From assembly GCF_000208745.1 (NCBI RefSeq), contig NC_030855.1, positions 5,697,563 through 5,761,562 of the forward strand: a stretch of DNA of 64,000 bases, given 5' to 3'. Positions 1 to 11,701 of this stretch are shown here, one piece after another. The position numbers and the translations under genes are program-made. Every line of letters starts with the position of its first letter. Within the stretch, counting starts at the first letter, position 1. The notes under the pieces are model-generated. The model saw only the letters and a list, made by a program, of their open reading frames with translations. It made no database searches and had not been told where the DNA came from. This DNA comes from Theobroma cacao. Taxonomy: Eukaryota; Streptophyta; Magnoliopsida; Malvales; Malvaceae.

Positions 1-134
1 AAATAAGATTAATTTGTTTTATAATTTTAGTAATTATTTACACTTTAGGAACAAATCTCCATGGAAATGATACTCTACTTCATCACTATATTACTTGTTC
101 GATACGTATACTTGCGTGTGCAAAATCAACAACA
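1..134 (+). mobile_element. 3' end of a gypsy-type LTR (Tat/Athila-like), cut by the window edge
   Basis: The last 80 or so bases match, on the opposite strand, the end of the complete solo LTR at 24975-26262: both share a dinucleotide-rich block, then GTATACTTGCGTGTGC, and end AATCAACAACA. The LTR therefore reads in + direction and ends at 134. Its start lies outside the window. Lineage assignment is from general recall of plant gypsy LTR ends and is uncertain. Confidence 0.6.
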
Positions 135-1160
135 ATATACCCATTCAAAAATATGAAACTACTGAAGTTCAAGGTACATGCTATTGCTTACTAATTCATG
201 ATTAATGAGTGATATCAATTGTTATGAAATTTTGAAAATAAAGCACTCAACTCATGAATATGTTAAAAGTGAACATTTAATCATCAACAAATACCTATTG
301 TCAAGATTCAAGAAAGAGATATTCAATCAAAGTATATTAGGCATTCATTGCTAACAAAAGCTATAGGCCATATTTCATTTGACATGTCAAGTTATTTAAG
401 ATAGCCTATAAGCTAAAGTTGGATGCACACAAAATCTCTAGAAAATGTAAATATTAAGGCTTAATGAAGACATAGTTAACATTTAAATGCATATTCAAAA
501 TAAATTTCAACTATGTCAACACACAATATATATCTTGATCAAACTTGACTTGATTTATGCAATTAACTACCATAAGTAATTCTATTACTTGAGTACAATT
601 TTAGACTTCAATCATTAAGGTCAAGCAAGATTAAATATCATATAAACATGTGACTTGATCAAAACAATACATGAACCAAAAATATTTTTCATGAAGTTCA
701 ATGAGTTCATCCTAATCAAATTCATATGCATAATCAAGAAATCAATTTTGAAATAATCATTTAAACATGAAGATGAAGCATATTTCAAGAATTGTTCCTA
801 GATTAAGCATTTGAACATTTCAACTCTCAAGAAATGATTTTTTAATGCAAGCACATGAAAAGTGATAAAAGCAATAAATTCTACACTCATGGGCAGTTTC
901 TCATTTTTCAATTTTATCATTGTAAGCATATAAGAAATTATAAGATCAATATGAGTGCCATGTTTGGAAGTACATAAATTCAAGCTTTCATTAGCTTAAG
1001 AAAGACATAGTTAATATGCAAATGTGCTTTAAATTCAACTGTCATTTGTAAATGTAAATCTAAATAATTTTTTACTTGAGGTAATAAAATTTAACACTTT
1101 AATTCATGTACCTAAGCCAAACAGAACCGATGCTTATGAAGGATGCATTGATTCTTGCAC

Positions 1161-3531
1161 TGTCACAGCCCAATCTCGGGCCATGACAGGTGCAAGGACC
1201 CAATAAGCACAGCCCACTAGGCCAAAGCAAGCCTTCCTATATGAATCTATACATTAGTCCATCTATCATTCATATTTCTTTAAAATCTATACTTAATAGT
1301 GTTCAAATGCTAATTTCTTCGAAGACAATTTGTAGAACCCAAGTAAATACTCGCACTGGCATCATAAATTAAAATATATATAGATAGTTTGTCAAATGTA
1401 TCTTAACAATTCACATTAAACATGTATGTGCATGTACAAAGACCTTGACTGTCAGCAGAGGGACTTTAGGGGACCTATCAAAAAATAGATAAGAGAAAGC
1501 ACCTCGGCCTAGGAATCCAACTACCTTCGAACCTGAAAACTAAAACATGAAGTTGAAAATAATAAGTATAAACTCAGTGAGTGAACTTAGGAAGGGAACA
1601 AGCAAATGATACGGAAAGATTTTGAAAACACGATACATTTATTTTAAAAACAATACAATTTAGTTTAATTTCTTGTAAAGCCCTTAACTCAACCCTTGAT
1701 TATTTAATCCTTTAAGGGAAGGATTTATAATCCACAATGGAGTTGAAAATAGTGAAAACTACAGCAAATATCCAATCAAGATAAGCAAAACAGAAGGTTT
1801 CTCACTGCAGCGAAAAGGCATTCTATAGCATATAGTACACTCACATTTTTATTTTCATAACTTGTCTGTAGCATATATATATATATGCATGTACACCACC
1901 GCCGCCTTACTCAGCTCATGTGCACTCCTTACACGTACAAGGCAATATCATCATGTGCATCCCTACACACATATTTCAATATCATCATGTGCACTCCTTA
2001 CACACACATTTCAACATCATCACACGCACTCTCGCCCACATCATTACCAGCATGTGCACTCCCACACTGCACACCACTAGCACCGTCACATGCACTCCCA
2101 CATCGTACGTGCACGATTATAGCTATTATATAGCATTATCACTCAAAGCATAACACACATATCCACATAATATAGGAACACATGAGATCATCACATTCAT
2201 ATTTCACAACATAAAAACGTTTCATCAAGGGCTTGTTCCCATGCAAATTTTAAAGAAAAACCAATAAAATATTTCAAGTAGTTCAATCAAGCATATAATC
2301 ATTTATTCCAAAACATTTTAATGCAAGTTCACTCACAGTGTCTTTGTTGATGCTTTGATCAACTCTGACTGCGTCTAATGCTCCGAATGGAGATGTGGAG
2401 TCTCGATGGAACCTATCACACACAATAGCATCACACCAACTCAATTTACATAAATACTATACCAAAAGTTGTTTCCTAAATCAAGTTTTACTAGTTATTC
2501 CTAACTAGCTTCCAATTATCATTTAAGTAGTCATTGTTCACGCTAGACATGATTAAATAACCTTCAACAATAAATCAGCCCACAAACCTAATTATTGGCC
2601 ATCATCTACAACTCAAAAATCAAATCTAACTCATTACTCACCTTAGTGGCTTTGTAGTGGAATTCTTTTCAAGAGTTCTTCAAGCTATCAAGGAAAGTCT
2701 ATCTCTCTCTCTCTCTCTCAAAATGTTCAGCTAGTGAGAGAAAGTGCAAAGGAAGAGCTTTTGAGGGTTCTTGAGGTGTAAAAGTGAAAGAGTATGAAAA
2801 ACCCTATCAAAAAGTGTACAAAAGCATGAGAATCGAAGTTAATTCGAAAAAGTTATGGAGGCTTTAAGGTTTCTTTTTCATGAAAGGGAAAAACATTTAG
2901 CGAGGGAAAAGGATGTGAAGAAGAAGAAGAAGCTGTTGGAAGTAAGGAGAAGGTGCTGGAAAAAGTGAGATATTTATCCTAAAGACAATCCAAGTTTCAC
3001 GAAATTTACAAAAATACCCCTTTTTTATTCTTTTGGTGCAGTACCTTCACTTTGACAAAGATTTTGACAACTTTCTGCTCAAAACTAGGTAAAGTGGTAA
3101 ACATCAAAGTTGTAGCTCTACCTCTTAGATTTCTATTGGTTCAAAAATTATATCATTTGGACCTCTGTAGTGGGAGATATACTTAAAAAATAAAATATAT
3201 GCAAATAAAGCGACAGTTAATTATGCACCTTTCTTCACCAATTGAAATTATTTTTGATCCTACTCCTATAAAAACATAAAATAATTATAAATAACATAAA
3301 ACTAGCATCATTAACTTAAAATAAACATTTAAACATAAACTAAACTAAACTAATAAAATAAATAAAAATACCTAAATTCAATTTTAAATCTAGTCCAACT
3401 TAGACTAATTAAGTATTTAATCTCCCATTAAATATGTGAATTTGATGCACTCAACAGTCAACCTTTAGTCACACATCTGTAGAGGTCGGAGTTTCACAAT
3501 TAGCCACCATAGTAAAGGACAGGGTATTATA
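1161..3531 (-). mobile_element. Solo LTR of a TGTCAC-ended gypsy family, with TSD TGCAC
   Basis: The segment begins TGTCACAGCCC and ends GGGTATTATA. It is flanked by the perfect 5-bp duplication TGCAC (1156-1160 and 3532-3536). On the minus strand it starts TATAATACCC and ends GGGCTGTGACA. It is homologous in reverse orientation to the LTR at 7712-11082 (shared terminal 70 bp and a shared block around 1570-1610). No internal region is attached, so it is a solo LTR left by LTR-LTR recombination. It carries a CT microsatellite (2702-2720). Inferred host site: the Sirevirus 3' region. Confidence 0.85.
1880..2130. repeat. Degenerate minisatellite inside the solo LTR
   Basis: About six imperfect units of roughly 35-45 bp carry the core CATGTGCACTCC followed by a CACAC-rich stretch. 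The core is the reverse complement of the GGAGTGCACAT core in the 42-bp array at 9563-9985, so this is an older or diverged version of the same LTR-internal repeat. Short open frames across it are by-products of the repeat. Confidence 0.7.
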
Positions 3532-3997
3532 TGCACCATAAAAATCAGAAAAAGAGCAGAAAAATGTATTTTCTAAGGTGCAAGGATTCCAAAAATGATT
3601 TGTGAGTAAAATCAAATTCAAATAGTTTTAAAATATCATGTTGGACATGTATAGCCAAAGACTTTTCAATAAAAACATGTGCAAATCAAAGTTTGCTCTC
3701 TTATTTCTTAAATAATCAACTTTGTACATTCTTAGAGTTGGATGGCTATGCTTATGTATGCACAAGTTGTGTAATGAATGCATGAGCACCACATATGTTA
3801 TGCATATTAAATTTTCAAAAACATGGAAATTTTTAACATATAGGGATATAAGAACAAATATCAAATGCTAATCATCAATCATCCACATGGTATCGAAGTA
3901 TATGCAATATGAACAACAAGTAAGATATGTATATTATTAGTTTCATTTGTTCATATTGATATTCTTCACAAACAACTAAATTTGACATCCATTTTAT

Positions 3998-4240
3998 CTA
4001 AAGTAAGTTCATAAGACCTAGTTCACTTCTTAACTTGAAAAATTGTTCTCTTTCTAGTGGTTTGGTGAAAATGTCAACCAATTGATCTTTTGTACCCACA
4101 TATTTGTGAACAATATCTTCTCTTGGAACATGGTATCTAATGAAATGATGCCTTATCTCAATATGTTTGGTTCTAGAGTGATATATGGGATTTTCTAAGG
4201 GATGATTGAACCCTAGCACACAAATAGCTTTAAAGCTCAT
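3998..4240 (-). pseudogene. Copia RNase H C-terminal fragment
   Basis: This 80-residue fragment contains NPIYHSRTKHIEIRHHFIR and, near its end, QLVDIFTKPLEREQF. These are the hallmark C-terminal blocks of Ty1/copia RNase H, which degrades the RNA strand of the RNA-DNA hybrid during reverse transcription. The upstream part of the domain, including the expected DN-A-I block, is only partly recognisable (KAICVLGF), and the reverse transcriptase is absent. The methionine at the start is not a real start: the piece is the tail of a once longer polyprotein. It belongs with the gag remnant at about 6.0-6.9 kb. Confidence 0.9.
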
Positions 4241-5985
4241 TTATAAATTTATGCTTCGAATATGCTCGAGCATGCTCAATTTTCATCATGATGCATGAAT
4301 ATGATTTATAAAATATATAACAAACATGTCAAGCAACGTTTAAGCATAATAAGCTTTAAATTTAATATTTTCAACATTTTCCAACATATGGATAAAAATG
4401 CCTTTGAGATCATTCAAGCATTTAATCATGCATTCATTTAGAACAATAACAAGATATAATAGCATTTTGAACACAAGGTACACTTGTTGAAGTTATATAT
4501 TATTAAAATCATTATAACCTTAAGAATGTCAAACATTATAAATAGATTTGCTCATTTGCTTAAAAACGTCATCAATGTCAAATTGTCATACTCAAGATCT
4601 TGCTTAAGAAAACCTTTTCAATCAATTTCACAAATCATGAGAGAAATACTAAGCAAAATGAAATTTGTGCAATTTATATGCATATATCAAATCAATTTTG
4701 TTACACTATGTTATATCATCAAAAACAAAGAATTAATAAATCTATTTCAATCAAAGAGAGCAAGAAGGCTTTGCAAGAAAAATCATTTGATAAAGATTTA
4801 GTCTCTCTTTTCAAAATTTTGTACTTGCGACATACAAAATTTGAGCTGGACATGCTTTGTGTAAAATCATGAGCTTAATGTCACTCAATTTTGTCTAATT
4901 ATGCTTTAAATGATTTAAAAAATATGCAATGAGCATAATGAATCATGCTTATGCATGTCAAGGCTCACTCTCAAATATCTCACAATCATGAGTCAAAAAT
5001 GCCCTTAGGACCATTTAAGCTTACAAGAAAGCATGCACATCCAATAAGAACAAGTCAATAAGTATTTTCATCATGAAACAAATTTGTCCAATTCATAAAT
5101 CATTTTAAACATAAGGATGACAAACATTTTTCTCGTATAAGTTCATCTTGCTTTAAAAAATGCCAATTCAAGTAGTCAAAGCTTATCATGCTCAATTTTA
5201 ACCAACTTGAAACATTCAAAAAGTCTTAAATGACAAAGGAAAGTTGTTCGAGTGATCAAATTACCTTAGACACAAGGAAATCAAGAAGTCAACTCTTCAA
5301 ACTCAATTTCCTTTATTTATGCTATTAGAATAGGTAATTATGCAAATCAATCTATTAATCACATTAGCCACTTCACATGCCATCAACATCATACCTTTTA
5401 TGCTTAAGAATATGCTCAAAGATAATTTTTCCTCAAAAATAATAATATAAAATCACTTTCACAAAGCATGAGGAAATTATGTCAAATAAATTTTCCACCA
5501 TCAATAAAACTCAAATAAATAGGAAAAAAACCAAGCAATTTTCTCAATAAAAAAATAAATAACTTTTAGCATAAGCATGAGCATTCAAGATCAAATATAA
5601 GTGCATACTCAATCTTTAGGCGTAGACTTCCTTAAAAATTATACAAATTATAACATATATTACATTTAAATCAATTTTGCATAATCAAGATTTATTAATA
5701 AAGCTAAAAAATGAGTAGACAAATAATTATACATTTAATATTCAAGCAAGAATAGGCAACCAAATTTTCAATTAAGAAAAGCAAACAATTTTAGAAACCA
5801 AGCTAAACCAATGAAACATTAAATAAATCAGCTATCAAAATTCTCATTTAAACAAACAAAAAGGCTTTTAGCATAGAGATCACCCATTTTCCTTTATGTG
5901 TGACCATAAATCATTCAATCTTCAAAAATTATTCTTCCTTTCTCTAGCACACCTACAAGAAACATTTTTCATTTTATATTTGGTA
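4241..5985. other. AT-rich stretch without a recognisable gene
   Basis: This occupies the place of copia pol between gag and RNase H, but is under half the expected length, and no protease, integrase or reverse transcriptase motif was found in any frame. Weak similarity in style to the 3' non-coding part (135-1160) suggests rearranged Sirevirus non-coding DNA. The short open frames here look random. Confidence 0.5.
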
Positions 5986-5989
5986 TTCA

Positions 5990-6926
5990 AATTACTTTGG
6001 ATCCTTGAAAATTAGTCTCATCACACAAAGTTCATTTTAAAACTCACTATTGTTTAAATTTATAAGGTAAATATTTTCTAATTGGACAAGTGTGTGAACA
6101 ATAACTTTAAAATGTGCAATGATTACATTTGGTCATTTTATAAGATGAGGAATTCATGAAAACCTTTTGTTTCTCATTTAACAAATCTTCAAATTTCTTT
6201 TTCACATCAAAATTTCCTTTTTCCAAAGTATCAATTTTATTTAGGTAAGCTTCAAAATACTTTTTCAAATTTTCATTTTCTTTTTCCAAGTCAATTTTTG
6301 TTTTCAACATTAAGTATGGAAATGATTTTTTTGTGCTTCAAATTCATTTCCTTAAACTCAAATACTAAATCCTCAAAAACATCATGCAATTCATCAAAAG
6401 TATATGAATTAAGTTTACAAGATGAAGAGATTATCTTTAGCTCTTCAAGAGCCATGAGGTATAATTTAATTTGATTTAAGGATTCATCTTTGCTTGATTC
6501 CTTATTTACATTTGCCTTGTTGCTTGTTGAGCTTTGATTCTTACAAGGTTTGTCTTCTAATTCCTTTTCCTTCTTTATTTCTCCATATAACGCTTTGAAT
6601 TTTTTCCAAATTTCTTTAATACTTTTGCACATGAACACTTTATTGTATTCTTTATAATCAAGTGTACAAATGAAATTGTGCATGGCCTTCGAGTTTATTT
6701 ACAATCTCCTCATTTTAGCTTCTGTCCACTCACTTCTATCTTTAGAAGTTTTCTCACCATTTAACAAATTGGTATCCATAGGAATGAAGAGATTATCGAT
6801 AATGGCATCCCATATCTCATAGACATCAGCCTTAACATAAACGGACATCTTAGTACTTTAAAATTGGTAATTGGTTCATCAAATAGAAAATGCCCATCTG
6901 TGGAGACTAAAATTTTGGGAAGCCAT
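5990..6926 (-). pseudogene. Sirevirus/copia gag remnant
   Basis: A start at 6926 (MASQNF) is followed by the typical gag block TNYQF-stop-STKMSVYVKA, where the usual Trp codon is now a stop. EIWDAIIDNLFIPM follows, and a further stop near 6700 precedes the longer frame 6291-6683 (KAMHNFICTLDYKEYNKV, KSIKEIWKKFKALYG), which matches the UBN2/DUF4219-type gag core. A Lys/Glu-rich coiled-coil part (6107-6310) leads to a CNHC zinc-knuckle start, then TCPIRK about ten residues on, as in Sirevirus gag. Gag forms the virus-like particle and binds the RNA. Several stops and a frame change show it is dead. Confidence 0.8.
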
Positions 6927-6970
6927 TTGATCTTTCCCTTATGATATTAAGCCTTAAAATCAAGGGTTAG

Positions 6971-6982
6971 GCTTTGATACCA
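6971..6982 (-). promoter_or_regulatory. Primer binding site (initiator Met tRNA type)
   Basis: The minus strand reads TGGTATCAAAGC two bases after the LTR end. The usual plant copia PBS, complementary to the 3' end of initiator Met tRNA, is TGGTATCAGAGC, so there is one mismatch. It is the start point for minus-strand DNA synthesis and fixes the element's orientation. Confidence 0.85.
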
Positions 6983-7553
6983 CTTGTTGGTCCCAATGGA
7001 GTGTTAGACATAGGGTGCATAGCATTAAAAATATTTTGAAGGAAACTTTTTTATTTGAAAAACTTTTGAATGATTTTGGAATGGAGAGTTTAAAACTTGG
7101 TGAGGTTAAAAGGCACAAAATAAAGAGAAGATAAAGAAAAGTGGATAAAACACAAGTATTAATAGAGGTTTGGTCTATTTGACCTACATCCATTACCATG
7201 ATCTCCCAAACAAGGACTTTTCAGCCCAACTTTACTAAACTAGTGGAATTGATAACTTTCACCAAGCTTTTACTAGGTTAGCTTCTTACCCAAGCTTAAA
7301 AACTTTACAATGTTTCTCAAGCTTTTCTAAGCTCAATCTACCCCTCAAAGTGCCCCATACACTCCAAGTAATCAAAGAATACAAAAATGGACTACAATTG
7401 ATCACCTAGCTGATCTAAGATGTACAAAGTTAAACTTAAAGCTCTTTTACAAAGATAAGAGAGAAGCATACTTGAAAGGAGAACTTTTAGACACTTTTTA
7501 GCTCTAATCTTGCTCTTGAATGGTTCTCTCTTGCATTTATGATCGTTTGAACC

Positions 7554-7563
7554 CCTTTTTATA
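7554..7563 (-). promoter_or_regulatory. TATA box of the Sirevirus LTR
   Basis: The minus strand reads TATAAAAAGG, placed in the middle of the LTR after the palindrome-rich U3 part, as expected for the LTR promoter. Confidence 0.6.
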
Positions 7564-8435
7564 CTTGGAGAGTGAATTTTGATCGTTGGAAATAGTTTGG
7601 GAAGAATTTAGCAGTTATTTTGTCTTATAGCGATTTTAAATTCAAATTTGTCTAACCTTTTAATCAATTAAAACAAATTTTGATTGATTACAAACTTTCT
7701 ATCTATCTTCCTGCGAGACCTTGTCAAGCTTGATTAAAAAACGGTATTGTACCGAGTGGTACAACTCAGTTAAATCAAGCCTTGAACTAGTTCAAATAGA
7801 AATTCTAAGAAGAAATTGAAAATTTTGAAAACCCACAGAATGGCTTAAAATAGTGATTCAGAGTTCAAGGTCCAGTTTGGAGTCCATCAGGAAAATTGAC
7901 CGATTAGGGACAAAACAGTCATTTTACCATTTCATGATTAAATGGAGATTTTTAGCCAAGATTTGATCACATTTGACCAAGAGTAATTATATGAAATATA
8001 ATTATGATTATTGGAGTTTAAAATGATGTTTAGCAGTGAAAAAAAATTATGATTCCTGGTATTTTTGGAGCACAAGGGTAAAATGGTAATTTTGTCACTA
8101 GAAGACTAAACGAGAATTTTTATAAAATGAGTTTTTCGCCCATTTGGTTAATATTGATCAATGTTAGTGTTATTTGAGGTTGAAAAGTAGAAATAATTTG
8201 ATTCTGGTATATTTTGGAGTATAGGGGCAAAATCGTAATTTTTTCATCTCGGGGGCAAATCGATAAATTTTTTTTTTGCCCCAGCACTTGTCAAGGCCAA
8301 GGGATTTTATTCATCCTGTAAATGGATAAACATGAGAAATGTGTGGTGGAGAGAGATTGCTTAATGGCTAAGTATGACACATGGACCAATGGAATGGTGA
8401 CATGTGTCAAAATCTCATCCATTCATTATTTTCTT

Positions 8436-8444
8436 TATAAAAGG
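8436..8444 (+). promoter_or_regulatory. TATA box of the long gypsy LTR
   Basis: TATAAAAGG is followed about 15 bases on by the conserved leader AATCAGCCCATTTCTCCCAT. Box and leader recur at 32257-32266 in the related LTR, which supports a real promoter and transcription start (the R region) here. Confidence 0.65.
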
Positions 8445-8565
8445 CATAAAAATCAGCCCATTTCTCCCATAGTGATCAGCCAAACCAGAAGAGAAGAGAA
8501 ACCAAGGAAGAACAAGCCCTAGGTGGGAAAAATCAAAGAGAAAGTGTTGGAATTCAAGGAAACAA

Positions 8566-9355
8566 NNNNNNNNNNNNNNNNNNNNNNNNNNNNNNNNNNN
8601 NNNNNNNNNNNNNNNNNNNNNNNNNNNNNNNNNNNNNNNNNNNNNNNNNNNNNNNNNNNNNNNNNNNNNNNNNNNNNNNNNNNNNNNNNNNNNNNNNNNN
8701 NNNNNNNNNNNNNNNNNNNNNNNNNNNNNNNNNNNNNNNNNNNNNNNNNNNNNNNNNNNNNNNNNNNNNNNNNNNNNNNNNNNNNNNNNNNNNNNNNNNN
8801 NNNNNNNNNNNNNNNNNNNNNNNNNNNNNNNNNNNNNNNNNNNNNNNNNNNNNNNNNNNNNNNNNNNNNNNNNNNNNNNNNNNNNNNNNNNNNNNNNNNN
8901 NNNNNNNNNNNNNNNNNNNNNNNNNNNNNNNNNNNNNNNNNNNNNNNNNNNNNNNNNNNNNNNNNNNNNNNNNNNNNNNNNNNNNNNNNNNNNNNNNNNN
9001 NNNNNNNNNNNNNNNNNNNNNNNNNNNNNNNNNNNNNNNNNNNNNNNNNNNNNNNNNNNNNNNNNNNNNNNNNNNNNNNNNNNNNNNNNNNNNNNNNNNN
9101 NNNNNNNNNNNNNNNNNNNNNNNNNNNNNNNNNNNNNNNNNNNNNNNNNNNNNNNNNNNNNNNNNNNNNNNNNNNNNNNNNNNNNNNNNNNNNNNNNNNN
9201 NNNNNNNNNNNNNNNNNNNNNNNNNNNNNNNNNNNNNNNNNNNNNNNNNNNNNNNNNNNNNNNNNNNNNNNNNNNNNNNNNNNNNNNNNNNNNNNNNNNN
9301 NNNNNNNNNNNNNNNNNNNNNNNNNNNNNNNNNNNNNNNNNNNNNNNNNNNNNNN
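8566..9355. other. Assembly gap (790 N)
   Basis: A run of N. The two open frames that cross it are artefacts. By comparison with the LTR at 31635-34536, roughly 650 bases should be missing, including the candidate splice donor after the leader. Confidence 0.99.
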
Positions 9356-9562
9356 CTAATACAGGTGAGTGGACTTGCATTTCAAACTTGTTTTGGGGAA
9401 TATGAAAGATTCTATCTAACTTGTCTTAGAAAATGTACCTTGGGAACAAGCTTTGAGTAAAATGATTTTATATTGTGAAAATATGCTATACAATGGTTTA
9501 TGTGTTATCACAATATGATAAAATGCATGATATGCATTGGATACTTCTTTACATGTTGATTT

Positions 9563-9985
9563 GAACCCGGCTATGTGCGAGTAGGAGTGCACATAAGCCG
9601 TTGTTGACCCGGCTATGTGCGAGTAGGAGTGCACATAAGCCGTTCCTGACCCGGCTATGTGCAGTAGAAGTGCACATAAGCCGTTGCTGACCCGACTATG
9701 TGCGAGTAGGAGTGCACATAAGATGTAGCTGACCCGGCTATGTGCGAGTAAGAGTGCACGTAAGCCGTTGCTGACCCGGCTATGTGCGAGTCGGAGTGCA
9801 CATAAGTCGTTGCTGACTTGGCTATGTGCGAGTAGGAGTGCACATAAGCCGTTGCTGACCCGGCTATGTGCGAGTAGGAGTGCACATAAGCCGTTGCTGA
9901 CCTGGCTATGTGTGAGTAGGAGTGCACATAAGTCATTGCTAACCCGACTATGTGTGAGTGGGAGTACACATAAGCCATTGTTGCC
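9563..9985. repeat. 42-bp minisatellite, about 10 copies
   Basis: The unit starts GACCCGGCTATGTGCGAGTA and continues GGAGTGCACATAAGCCGTTG. Ten consecutive units show few substitutions. It is markedly GC-richer than its surroundings. Because 42 is a multiple of three and the unit lacks stops in several frames, it produces 14-residue repeats in open frames on both strands; these are not genes. The same core, older and inverted, sits at 1880-2130. Confidence 0.92.
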
Positions 9986-11089
9986 TCCGTAGCTTATAGG
10001 GTTGGATGCTTCGTGATCTTCCACCCTATGAGTGCTTTGATAGGTACGATCTGTGGCGAAGTATGACTCTTCGCCCAAGAGCTTGGAAAAGGAGGGAAGG
10101 GACTGCTCCGTTGCTTCGTGATCTGGAGTGAAGTGCACCTCTTGCCAAGTGAAGGGGGGGATGCTTCGTGATCTCCCACCCCCTAGTGACAATAGCATAA
10201 GTCGTTGCATATGAGATGATGATGATGGAATGATGTGCATGATGATGATGATGGGATGGTGTGCATGTTGATGATGGGTATATGGTTGTAAATGCAAATA
10301 TGTAAGCATTTGTTTTGTTGAAATTTGGAAGTTTACATGTGTTATTTTAGCAGCATGACTTATTTTAAGGGAAAAAGGAGACTTTTTCCTTGATGTTCTG
10401 GTTCTCGCTGCAGGGAGAATGAAGTTCGCTACAGCGAGAAACTTTCTGTCCATTTTGCTAACTTATGTGTTTTGCCATATTTCCCATTTGTTTGGTACCA
10501 TAGTTGAGCATGGATTTTTGTAAAGTGATTTACTCATATGGGGTTTACATGAGGGGCTTAGAGGAGCTAAAACAATTGCATGGTTTTGAGAAAATGAATG
10601 CATCATGATTTTGATAAACATTTCTTATGGTATGCTTGTTCCCATCTTGTTCACTCACTAAGTATTGTACTCACGTTTTATAAAAATTCATGTTTTCAGA
10701 TCAGGTGACTGTTGGACCCTAGATCGAGGAGTCCCTATAGTGCATCTCCTGGGTATGTGTTTGGCATTCGATAGTAATCCCTTTTATTGTAAATGTCTCC
10801 GCTGGAAGTCATGGGTCCTTTTGTATTGTGAATACAATCTAACAATGTGAATATGTGTATGCAATGTAAATTGCTAAATACATGACTAGTATAGTGCATG
10901 TATATTATTATCGATAATGCCATTATGTTTTGGCTATGTTCACACCCGAAAAAAGGTGTGTGTATATGCATGATATGATAAATTTGTTAAGAAAAGGTAA
11001 ATGAATAGGCTTGCTTGGGCTTAGTGAGCTATGCTCATTGAGCTCATGCGCCAGTCATGGCCCGAGAAATTGGGTCGTGACACTTCCTA

Positions 11090-11650
11090 TGCTGCAGGCT
11101 AATAGATTAAAGTTGGCTTTAATCAATTAGAATTATTTTGACTATCTCCATTGCTCCTGGTTAATCGATTTAACTTGTCTTTAACCGATTAAAAGCTCTG
11201 TGCTTCCTTTTTAATCGACTACACTGATTTTTAACTAATTAAAATCATCTTGGGTTCAAATTTCTTTACTTAATTCCTTTCAACGGTTAATTTGAAGTTA
11301 AATTTTGACGCATTGAAACACCTTTTTTTTCAATTGTAATCGATTAAACCTTATAGTTAATTGATTATTTTTGTTGCCGTATCTAATCCAATACTTTTTT
11401 GATCGATTAAACCTTGTGTTAATCGATTAAAATCCTTCTGTTTGTCTCAGTGTGCCTTTCAATTTTGTTTTAATCGATTAAAATCTTTTGTCAATTGATT
11501 AAAACCTTTTTGTTTGTTTCAATGTGCCTTCAATGTTGTTTTAATTGATTAAACCTTGTGTTAATTGATTAAAATCTTCTATGAAGTTCTAAATTCTTCC
11601 TTTTAGACTCATTTGATCGATTAAACTAAAATGTTAATCGATTAATCTTT
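11090..11650. repeat. Cluster of TTAATCGATTAA palindromes in the Sirevirus U3
   Basis: More than a dozen copies or near copies of TTAATCGATTAA, TTAATTGATTAA and GTTAATCGATT occur spaced 20-60 bp apart. The same motif class, with TTAACCGATTAA and TTAATCAGTCAA variants, fills 35380-35880 in the + strand LTR. Palindromic repeats in LTR upstream regions are a known Sirevirus trait. Confidence 0.75.
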
Positions 11651-11701
11651 ACAAAAAGTCTTCCAACTTGTTTAAATCACTTTCTTTAGACTTGAGTCTT
11701 A

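Larger units (their letters stand above)
135..6984 (-). mobile_element. Internal region of a decayed Sirevirus-type Ty1/copia element
   Basis: Read on the minus strand from 6984 down: primer binding site (6971-6982), a gag remnant (about 5990-6926), a long AT-rich stretch where most of pol should be, the last 80 residues of RNase H (3998-4240), then about 1.5 kb of non-coding 3' sequence. That 3' sequence is interrupted by the solo LTR at 1161-3531. The order PBS-gag-RNase H fits copia. Protease, integrase and reverse transcriptase are not recognisable, so the element is heavily deleted. The stretches 135-1160 and 3537-3997 contain no gene; they are the AT-rich 3' non-coding part. No 3' LTR is seen at the low-coordinate end, where an unrelated LTR end (1-134) abuts. 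Confidence 0.7.
7712..11082 (+). mobile_element. Long solo LTR (3.4 kb) of the TGTCAC-ended gypsy family
   Basis: It begins TGCGAGACC and ends GGGTCGTGACA, with a perfect 5-bp TSD CTTCC (7707-7711, 11083-11087). The Sirevirus LTR sequence resumes on both sides, which proves insertion into it. The first 900 bp align by eye with the LTRs at 31635, 38686 and (reverse) 60614: a block with GGTATTGTACC, several AAAATGG-type low-complexity segments, a TATA box and a leader. It contains an assembly gap (8566-9355) and a 42-bp tandem array (9563-9985). No coding capacity is expected: long open frames here come from the gap and the array. Confidence 0.88.

Noticed and set aside
8415..9380. Long open frames on both strands across 8.4-9.4 kb
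   Set aside because: They run through the N gap.
9563..9985. CRISPR array
   Set aside because: Head-to-tail units without unique spacers, in a plant nuclear retrotransposon LTR; the same holds for 49690-50680 and 31120-31600.
9416..10453. A 345-residue open frame and others overlapping it
   Set aside because: Open only because the 42-bp tandem unit is a multiple of three without stops; no known domain and mirrored on the other strand.
1161..11082. A 9.9-kb DNA transposon with 70-bp terminal inverted repeats
   Set aside because: The two ends are the hairpin ends of two separate solo LTRs in opposite orientation; each has its own 5-bp TSD (TGCAC and CTTCC).
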